Positions 7,714-13,980 of a stretch of 31,892 bases of DNA are shown piece after piece. Location: the NCBI GenBank assembly GCA_964544765.1, contig CAZJDM010000037.1, positions 1 to 31,892 on the forward strand, read 5' to 3'. The DNA comes from CAZJDM01 sp964544765 (lineage in GTDB: Bacteria > Bdellovibrionota_B > Oligoflexia > CAYFLR01). The position numbers were made by a program, and so were the translations under genes. The notes beneath the pieces are model-generated. The model searched no databases. It saw only the letters and a program-made list of their open reading frames with translations, and was not told the origin of the DNA. Within the stretch, counting starts at the first letter, position 1. Each line of letters begins with the position of its first letter.

Positions 7714-9579
7714 ATGGCCACTTTATCAATAGAATCTACATCAATCGATCAAATTCATAAATTACTTGTCAAAGCAGGCTTAACTGTTATTCCCTTCCCA
7801 GCACTACTAGAACACTCTAAAAATAGTAAGCTCCGCTTAAATAGCAAAATGGCCAACGACTCACAATACAAAAAAAAGATGGGTCATATTTCAAATGTGG
7901 ATATACTTGTTGATACAAAAATAATTTCTAACCTACAACCCAACAAAACCATCTCTGAAGAAGAGATTATGAAGCTACTAGCCAAAGACTGGAACATTCC
8001 TTACAAACATTTAGACCCTATCAATATGGATTTCAACATCATTACCAAATATTTAACCAAAGAAACCGCCACCAAACATCTACTTTTACCTGTATTAGAA
8101 GATAAAAATTATATTACCTTTGCCACTTGCTACAGACCTACTAAGGAGATTATCCATTTTTTAAAAACAACTACTCATAAAACACCTAAATTTTTCTGTA
8201 CAACTAAAAATTTAATTATTGATACCATCAGCCGGTACTGGGCCTTTCACAAAACTATAAAACAAGCCAATTTGAAGGCTCGCAACACTTCAAATGATCC
8301 CGGAACCACCTTATTTAGAAATCTCGAAAGATTAGTAGATTTACATGTAGAAAAAAAATCTTTTAAAAGTGACGAAGAAGAGGTTGTCAAAACAGTGGAC
8401 TATTTATTTAGAATGGCACTGGAACTTAACGCTAGTGACATCCATATAGAGCCCAAAAGAGACGAATGCGTGGTTAGAATGCGTGTTGATGGACTTTTGC
8501 ATAAAATCACTTCTCTGCCCATTACTTTACATCCATCAATCATCACCAGGGTTAAAATTACTTCTGGCCTTGACATATCAGAGAAAAGAAGACCTCAAGA
8601 TGGACGACTTAAAGTATCAAACAAAAATATAGAAACCGAATTTCGTATTTCCACCTTACCAACGGCTTTTGGTGAAAAAATAGTGGTTCGTATCTTTGAT
8701 TCAAAAATTAGTCTCAGTGCTCCTAGAGAACTTGGATTTGAAGAGGATGATTTTGAATTATTTAACCATTTTATTAATCAACCAAACGGAGTTATTTTTC
8801 TAACTGGGCCAACCGGCAGTGGTAAAACTACAACACTGTATTCTACTCTAAAAACATTGGCCGATTTATCCAAAAATGTAGTAACTATTGAGGACCCCAT
8901 TGAAATGGTTCTGCCTCATTTCAATCAGGTCCAAATTAATCCCAAAATAGGCATTACTTTTGTTAATTCTATCCGCTCTATATTGAGGCAAGATCCTGAT
9001 ATTATAATGGTGGGAGAGGCCCGTGATGTTGATACCGCCGAAAGCGTCATTCAATCAGCAATTACGGGACATCTGGTCTTTTCAACACTACACACTAACG
9101 ACTCTATATCGGCCCTTATACGCCTTATTGAACTTGGAATAGAACCTTTTTTAATAACTTCAGCTTTAATCGGAATAGTGGCTCAGCGTTTAGTTAGAAA
9201 AATATGTCCCTCCTGTATACGACCTGTTGTTGCCACCGACAAACAAAAAGCCGTTTTAACCAACACTTTTGGATATTATAATAACATTCAACTATTTGAA
9301 GGAGAAGGTTGCGTTAACTGTAGAAACACAGGTTATAAAGGTCGAGAGGGAATCTTTGAATGTTTGCCTGTTGATGAAGCATTAATGACTCTAATAAAAG
9401 AAAAAGCCGATATAAATGTTATGAAAGAACACGCTTTACGTAATGGATTAAAAACACTGGGAGATCGGGGAATTTTAAAAGTAGAAAAGGGTATTACAAC
9501 TTTAAAAGAAGTTTGTCGAGTAACCGGACCCAGTGTTGATCATGTTGCAAAAAAACAACACAATATTCTTAAACCGTGA
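7714..9579 (+). CDS. GspE/PilB-family secretion or pilus assembly ATPase
   Basis: A 621-residue hexameric ATPase of the type II secretion / type IV pilus extension family. An N-terminal T2SSE_N (MshEN-like) domain lies at roughly residues 55-190, ahead of the catalytic core. Walker A is GPTGSGKT (365-372), followed by the Asp-box-like TIEDPIE. Walker B lies in DPDIIMVGEARD (427-438, catalytic E435), and the His box is HLVFSTLHTNDS. A tetracysteine zinc site, C498xxC501 and C533xxC536, sits before GYKGREGIFE, as in GspE and most PilB. Family features alone do not separate secretion from pilus use. No other pilus or secretin gene is nearby, and it seems to be translated with ispDF. AGGA precedes the start. 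An ATPase working at the inner membrane is certain; the machine it drives is not. Confidence 0.93.
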   Translation: MATLSIESTSIDQIHKLLVKAGLTVIPFPALLEHSKNSKLRLNSKMANDSQYKKKMGHISNVDILVDTKIISNLQPNKTISEEEIMKLLAKDWNIPYKHLDPINMDFNIITKYLTKETATKHLLLPVLEDKNYITFATCYRPTKEIIHFLKTTTHKTPKFFCTTKNLIIDTISRYWAFHKTIKQANLKARNTSNDPGTTLFRNLERLVDLHVEKKSFKSDEEEVVKTVDYLFRMALELNASDIHIEPKRDECVVRMRVDGLLHKITSLPITLHPSIITRVKITSGLDISEKRRPQDGRLKVSNKNIETEFRISTLPTAFGEKIVVRIFDSKISLSAPRELGFEEDDFELFNHFINQPNGVIFLTGPTGSGKTTTLYSTLKTLADLSKNVVTIEDPIEMVLPHFNQVQINPKIGITFVNSIRSILRQDPDIIMVGEARDVDTAESVIQSAITGHLVFSTLHTNDSISALIRLIELGIEPFLITSALIGIVAQRLVRKICPSCIRPVVATDKQKAVLTNTFGYYNNIQLFEGEGCVNCRNTGYKGREGIFECLPVDEALMTLIKEKADINVMKEHALRNGLKTLGDRGILKVEKGITTLKEVCRVTGPSVDHVAKKQHNILKP

Positions 9580-9702
9580 GTCTTTTACAACACAACTATA
9601 ACTCCTTTTATTTCATTTAACCTTGTTTTTATGTCCCTTTTTTATATTTTTCTCTTTTATAATCAATATGTTATGCATTTAATTATCGTATTTAAACAAT
9701 TA

Positions 9703-9718
9703 TGGCACTTTATTTGCA
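9703..9718 (+). promoter_or_regulatory. Sigma-54 (RpoN) promoter
   Basis: TGGCAC (9703-9708), five bases, then TTGCA (9714-9718). This matches the -24/-12 consensus TGGCACG-N4-TTGCW except for the G after TGGCAC. With C9717 as -12, transcription would start near 9729. The start codon of the 61-residue gene follows at 9766 behind AAAGGAG. Such promoters require an enhancer-binding activator, none of which is encoded in the window. Confidence 0.75.
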
Positions 9719-9725
9719 TAATCAT

Positions 9726-9738
9726 TAGGGTGACCCTA
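9726..9738. promoter_or_regulatory. Palindrome at the predicted sigma-54 start site
   Basis: TAGGGT-G-ACCCTA is a perfect 13-base palindrome with one central base. It lies on the predicted transcription start (about 9729). It could be a repressor operator or the base of a 5' leader hairpin. Confidence 0.45.
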
Positions 9739-9765
9739 TGCGGATTTGTCATAAAGGAGAAGATC

Positions 9766-9951
9766 ATGGAAAACAGAATCCAGTCAAACGAAATTAGCCA
9801 CGGTATAGCGATTAAAATTGCAGCCAAAAGTTTTTTTAAAGAATTAAAAAGTCAAGGTTTTAATACCAATGAAATAATCAGACTTTCCAGTGAACTCATT
9901 CACATGGTTTCTACAGAGTTAAGAGCAAAAGCTCTCAACGTCAGAAAATAA
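9766..9951 (+). CDS. Small protein of unknown function, 61 residues
   Basis: I do not recognise this protein. It is 61 residues with no signal peptide or cysteine and looks all-helical: IAIKIAAKSFFKELKSQGF, then NTNEIIRLSSELIHMVSTEL. The frame stays open back to 9631, but I reject that extension because its codons span the sigma-54 promoter and palindrome. ATG 9766 has a strong AAAGGAG 6-7 bases upstream. The charged helix pair suits a small adaptor or DNA- or protein-binding factor, which is a guess. It lies between the GspE/PilB gene and pgk. The 83 bases to pgk could let the same transcript continue. Confidence 0.75.
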   Translation: MENRIQSNEISHGIAIKIAAKSFFKELKSQGFNTNEIIRLSSELIHMVSTELRAKALNVRK

Positions 9952-10005
9952 AATCCTTTCTATTTTTTCATAATTTTAATAAATTGTATTATCTCGTAAT
10001 CAACC

Positions 10006-10023
10006 TTAATTAAATTTAATTAA
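10006..10023. promoter_or_regulatory. 18-base A/T palindrome before pgk
   Basis: TTAATTAAATTTAATTAA is a perfect palindrome that directly abuts the AAAGGAGAG ribosome-binding site of pgk. In this AT-rich genome it may be chance, or it may be an operator or a translation-controlling hairpin. Confidence 0.3.
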
Positions 10024-10034
10024 AGGAGAGAAAA

Positions 10035-11231
10035 TTGAAATTAAATTATGTTGACAATTTGTCTCTGGGAAAAAAAAGGGTTTTCATCCGTGTTGATTTC
10101 AATGTCCCAATGGATGATCAAGGAAACATCACTGATCCAACTAGGATAAATGCAGCATTACCAACTATTAAATACGTCCTTGAACAAGGGGGCAAAGTTA
10201 TATTAGCTTCCCATTTGGGTCGACCTAAAGGCACCCCTAACTCCAAATTCACTTTAGAAAGAGTTGGGGAATATCTAGCCAACACCCTAAAGTTAGAAGT
10301 AACCTTCTTTTCAGATTATTTAAGTGACGGTTTTTCTAAAGCAATTGAAGAACTCAGCAATAACAGAATTATGCTCTTAGAAAACCTACGTTTCCATCCT
10401 GGAGAGACCAAAAATGATCTAGATTTTACCCAAAAACTTAGTGAGCATATTGACATGTATGTAAACGACGCGTTTGGCACTTGCCATCGTGCCCACGCCT
10501 CAACCACCGGATTACCCGATCTCCTCCCTATTGATAGAAAAGGGGCTGGATTTTTAATAAAAAAAGAAATTGAATACCTTTCTACCGCCATTGAAAACCC
10601 AAAACGTCCTTATACCGCTATTTTAGGAGGAGCTAAAGTATCAGATAAAATAGATGTTATTCTTAATCTTTTAAATTCGGTCAATAAATTGATTATTGGC
10701 GGTGCAATGGCCTACACTTTTTTACGTTTTCAAAACTGTAAAACATCAAACAGTTTAGTTGAAGAGGATAAACTCTCACTTATCAAAACTATTTTAGATA
10801 AAGCTGAAGATAGAAAGGTACAAGTTTTTATTCCTATGGACCATATAGTCAGCAATGAAATAAAGCCAACCGCCCAAACTAATTACATTGATACAAATGA
10901 TATCACTTTAGACGGTGTCATGGGGCTAGATATTGGAAAAAAGACGATTCAAACATATATTGAGGAAATTAACAGCTCTTCAACCATCTTTTGGAACGGG
11001 CCCATGGGAGTTTTTGAAATGGAACCTTTTGCCGATGGAACTCGCTCAATAGCTAAAGCCTTGGCAGAACATCCTGGTATAACCATTATTGGTGGTGGAG
11101 ACTCAGCTTTTGCCATTAGGAAGTTTGGTTTTGAAAATCAAGTATCGCATATCTCTACCGGAGGAGGAGCCAGTTTAGAACTATTAGAAGGTAAAGAACT
11201 ACCTGGTTTAAAAACACTTAAACTTTATTAA
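10035..11231 (+). CDS. pgk: Phosphoglycerate kinase
   Basis: PGK transfers phosphate between 1,3-bisphosphoglycerate and ADP in glycolysis and gluconeogenesis. The 398-residue product is the standard bacterial length. It shows RVFIRVDFNVP near the N-terminus, ENLRFHPGE, GGAKVSDKI, FWNGPMGVFE, and the nucleotide-binding GGGDSAFAI with STGGGASLELL at the C-terminus. The start is TTG at 10035, supported by AAAGGAGAG 4 bases upstream and by the fit to the family N-terminus. tpiA follows 50 bases later on the same strand, a common bacterial arrangement. Confidence 0.97.
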   Translation: MKLNYVDNLSLGKKRVFIRVDFNVPMDDQGNITDPTRINAALPTIKYVLEQGGKVILASHLGRPKGTPNSKFTLERVGEYLANTLKLEVTFFSDYLSDGFSKAIEELSNNRIMLLENLRFHPGETKNDLDFTQKLSEHIDMYVNDAFGTCHRAHASTTGLPDLLPIDRKGAGFLIKKEIEYLSTAIENPKRPYTAILGGAKVSDKIDVILNLLNSVNKLIIGGAMAYTFLRFQNCKTSNSLVEEDKLSLIKTILDKAEDRKVQVFIPMDHIVSNEIKPTAQTNYIDTNDITLDGVMGLDIGKKTIQTYIEEINSSSTIFWNGPMGVFEMEPFADGTRSIAKALAEHPGITIIGGGDSAFAIRKFGFENQVSHISTGGGASLELLEGKELPGLKTLKLY

Positions 11232-11281
11232 AAAACTCAAACTTTTTATTAACGCTTTATTAATATGAAGGAGATATTCTC

Positions 11282-12058
11282 ATGAGAAAGCCATATATTG
11301 CCGGCAACTGGAAGATGTGCAAAAACACCGCGGAAACTAAATCTTTTTTAAGCGAATTCTTAAACTTCCTTTCGCTTAAAAATTATGGTGAAAAGGTTGA
11401 TTTACTTATAGCCCCCTCTTTCTTATCGTTGCTTTCTGCATTAGATGAATGTAAAAATACTTCTTTGAAAATAGCTTCTCAGAATATCCATTGGGAAGAT
11501 ACAGGAGCTTTCACGGGAGAAGTATCTGCCCCTCAACTATCGGAAATCGGGTGTCAAAATACGCTTATTGGGCACTCAGAAAGAAGACAATACTTTGGAG
11601 AAACCAATAAAACTGTCAATACCCGTCTTAAAGCTGCAATTAACCACCAAATAGCTCCAATCGTATGTGTAGGTGAAACATTAGAAGAACGAGAAGCGGG
11701 TAATACCAAGGATATTGTTAGGAACCAAATTTCTGAAGGTTTTGATGGTTTAACTGCTAAAGATTTTGAAAATTGCACTATTGCTTACGAACCCGTTTGG
11801 GCCATCGGCACAGGAAAAACGGCCACTCCTGAAGATGCGGAAGAAATTCATAAATATATTAGAGAGTTAGTTGATAGTAAATATGGTTCAGCATCATCCA
11901 GCAGTGTCAGAATACAATATGGAGGAAGTGTTAAGCCTGATAATATTGAAAATTTAATGGCTCAGCCCAATATTGATGGAGCCTTAATTGGAGGTGCCAG
12001 TTTAAAAGTAGACTCTCTTAGTTCAATTATAGAGGCTGTTTATAAACAAACAACCTAA
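11282..12058 (+). CDS. tpiA: Triose-phosphate isomerase
   Basis: TIM interconverts dihydroxyacetone phosphate and glyceraldehyde 3-phosphate. The 258-residue TIM barrel has the catalytic residues in place: N9 and K11 in AGNWKM, H98 in IGHSERR, and E170 in AYEPVWAIGTG, followed by the phosphate-gripping loop and YGGSVKPDN. AAGGAG precedes the ATG. It probably shares a transcript with pgk. A 130-base gap without a convincing terminator separates it from secG. Confidence 0.98.
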   Translation: MRKPYIAGNWKMCKNTAETKSFLSEFLNFLSLKNYGEKVDLLIAPSFLSLLSALDECKNTSLKIASQNIHWEDTGAFTGEVSAPQLSEIGCQNTLIGHSERRQYFGETNKTVNTRLKAAINHQIAPIVCVGETLEEREAGNTKDIVRNQISEGFDGLTAKDFENCTIAYEPVWAIGTGKTATPEDAEEIHKYIRELVDSKYGSASSSSVRIQYGGSVKPDNIENLMAQPNIDGALIGGASLKVDSLSSIIEAVYKQTT

Positions 12059-12188
12059 TTTTTACCAACTAAAAATGAGTTGCACCCCTAATTTTTATAA
12101 AATTTCATTGACTTTCAACCCACTTTGATTTTAAAAGTACCATGGTCCTTTATGGATTCATGTATCTTAAACACTTTGGAGATGACTT

Positions 12189-12650
12189 ATGACTCTTTTG
12201 GTAACACTTCATGTAATAGCCAGTGTCTTGCTAATTATAATTGTATTACTACAAAGCAGCAAAGATGGAGGAATGGGAGCAGCCTTTGGTGGAGGAGGCA
12301 GTAGTTCTGTAATGGGTTCTAGTGGAGCAAGTAATATTTTAACTAAAATTACCGTAACTTGTGCGACAGTATTTATGTTAACATCTATTGGACTCACCAT
12401 GATGTCTTCTAGATCCGGAAAAAGCTCAGTATTCGACGAAGAAAGAAAACAAGCTGCCGCTACTGATGTTGATAAAGTTGATAAAAAGGAAACCAAAGAA
12501 GCAAAAACTACTGACACGGATAAATCTAAAACTGACGCAACAAAAGCGAACGATAAACAGACGTCCGCAACAGATAAGACGGCTAAGGCAGCAGATAAAT
12601 CGTCTAAAGCTAAAGAGGCGGCCTCATCTAATAACAACTCCAATAACTAA
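12189..12650 (+). CDS. secG: Preprotein translocase subunit SecG, long-tailed
   Basis: SecG is the small accessory subunit of the SecYEG inner-membrane channel. The first 75 residues are typical: a transmembrane helix (TLLVTLHVIASVLLIIIVLLQ), a Gly/Ser-rich loop with DGGMGAAFGGGGSSSVMGSSG, and a second helix (TKITVTCATVFMLTSIGLTMM). A tail of about 78 residues built mostly of Lys, Thr, Asp, Ala and Ser follows, ending in an Asn/Ser run. This makes the protein 153 residues against about 110 in E. coli. The tail is probably disordered. The gene follows pgk-tpiA as in many bacteria, with TGGAG before the start. A weak TTGACT at 12108-12113 could be a -35, but no good -10 is seen. Confidence 0.93.
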   Translation: MTLLVTLHVIASVLLIIIVLLQSSKDGGMGAAFGGGGSSSVMGSSGASNILTKITVTCATVFMLTSIGLTMMSSRSGKSSVFDEERKQAAATDVDKVDKKETKEAKTTDTDKSKTDATKANDKQTSATDKTAKAADKSSKAKEAASSNNNSNN

Positions 12651-12746
12651 CTCAAAGTAATTCAATATCTTACGCCGTGGGCAAAAACCACACATATATG
12701 GACCCACCCAAAGTTGCACGACGTTATTCTTGTTATTCTAGATTTC

Positions 12747-13826
12747 TTACTTTTGGCGATCAACTAAATAATCGAGTACCATTTCTAATGTTTTTATAGC
12801 CGCAGATTGTTTTGCAGTTGTTTTCGATTGCTTTTCTGTACTTTTAAGGTCGGTTGATGATTTTTGAGTGGTATTTTGATTTAAAAAAGATACTATTTTT
12901 TGTAATTGAGATTTACCGATGATCACTAATGATTTTACTGTGTATCTAATCTGATCTTTAGCCCTTTTTAGTTCTTCATCTGTCCAGGGCCAATTATTCG
13001 GTTCAAAGTTAACCAAAAGGGATTCTAATTTATTAAACATGTCGGGATTGGCATTCAATAATTCCATCGTTACTGAATTAACCTGTCCATTTTTTAAATC
13101 TAAAGCAAAAGGTTTATTAGAAGTATGCTCAAAATCAAGGATATCATCAATTTTTTGAAAAATTTGCCCCAAAGTTATACCAAAATTCTTACATTCAGTT
13201 ATTATCTCTTCATTGGCACCGCTCAGAAAAGCAGGAACCGAACAGCACCAACTGAACAAACTGGAGGTCTTTTTAGCGGCAATTACATCTAATTGCTCAC
13301 AACTGGCTCTCAAATCTCCCTGAACATTCAATTGTATCCATTCTCCATCTACAAGCTGTTGTAAAACAAAGGTTAGATATTGCATGATATTATGTGTCTT
13401 TAGCTTACACAACTCGGAAATGGCCCTAGTTAATAACAAATCTCCCGCTAACACTGCTCGCGCATTGGTAGTTAAAACATTTAAGGTCTTTTGATCTCTC
13501 CTACGATCTGAATTATCGATAACGTCATCATGAACCAATGTTGCTGAATGAGTTAATTCGGCAATCCTTGCATAAGGAGCTATTTTATTGAGAGGAATCA
13601 GAAAAACCTCTCCCATTAAAAAACAGATCAAAGGACGAAATCTCTTACCCCCTTTCAAAACTGTATTATTCAATAGATGAGGTATTTCAGTGAGGGTATA
13701 ATCAGATTCCAAGCTTAGATCAAGTTTCTCAATAGCTGACACAATTTCAGCCGAAACAAAATCTAAAAGGTTTTTGTTTCCTTCTTTACCTAAGCCAGTT
13801 GCAATAGTTGGAAAATAACTATTCAT
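12747..13826 (-). CDS. Long-chain trans-polyprenyl diphosphate synthase
   Basis: A polyprenyl synthetase of the IspB/HepT type, 359 residues from ATG 13826; a TTG at 13844 is a possible earlier start. It condenses isopentenyl diphosphate units to make the side chain of quinones. GGKRFRP (59-65), the first Asp-rich motif DDVID (100-104) before DRRR, and the second, DDILD (227-231), are all present. After the second motif it reads DLKNGQVNSVTMELL where the family usually has a D-L-x-x-G-K-x-T-L-P stretch, so the lysine is replaced. A Lys/Ser/Thr-rich stretch (about residues 305-335) precedes a final helix and is not part of the core fold. Lying at the end of the menaquinone gene run, it most likely supplies the MenA substrate. 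The chain length cannot be read. Confidence 0.9.
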   Translation of the reverse strand: MNSYFPTIATGLGKEGNKNLLDFVSAEIVSAIEKLDLSLESDYTLTEIPHLLNNTVLKGGKRFRPLICFLMGEVFLIPLNKIAPYARIAELTHSATLVHDDVIDNSDRRRDQKTLNVLTTNARAVLAGDLLLTRAISELCKLKTHNIMQYLTFVLQQLVDGEWIQLNVQGDLRASCEQLDVIAAKKTSSLFSWCCSVPAFLSGANEEIITECKNFGITLGQIFQKIDDILDFEHTSNKPFALDLKNGQVNSVTMELLNANPDMFNKLESLLVNFEPNNWPWTDEELKRAKDQIRYTVKSLVIIGKSQLQKIVSFLNQNTTQKSSTDLKSTEKQSKTTAKQSAAIKTLEMVLDYLVDRQK

Positions 13827-13859
13827 TTTACTAAAACCACTCAAATCAAATAATTGTAC

Positions 13860-13933
13860 TTAATCCCTGCTAATAAACTTTTCCTCTTTTACCTTGTACT
13901 CGATCAATTATCAATCCTTAAAGTAGGGATTAA
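13860..13933. repeat. Spaced inverted repeat upstream of the polyprenyl synthase
   Basis: TTAATCCCT (13860-13868) and AGGGATTAA (13925-13933) are perfect 9-base inverted copies separated by 56 bases. They lie in the gap between the AAA+ gene and the polyprenyl synthase gene, just upstream of the latter. The same gap holds a 16-base palindrome of seven T and seven A flanked by G and C (13959-13974). Either could be regulatory or part of a weak terminator for the AAA+ gene. Confidence 0.3.
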
Positions 13934-13980
13934 TTGTAAAAAGTAATGAATTATTGTTGTTTTTTTAAAAAAACTTAAGC

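Noticed and set aside
9631..9765. In-frame N-terminal extension of the small protein at 9766
   Set aside because: It contains the sigma-54 promoter and palindrome and lacks a ribosome-binding site at its start; AAAGGAG precedes ATG 9766.
12209..12643. 144-residue open frame antisense to secG
   Set aside because: It is the shadow of the low-complexity SecG sequence; its Ala/Val/Ser-rich product has no initiation signal or family match.
12651..12746. Bidirectional terminator between secG and the polyprenyl synthase
   Set aside because: GTGGG and CCCAC can pair only across a loop of about 20 bases, and no T run follows on either strand.
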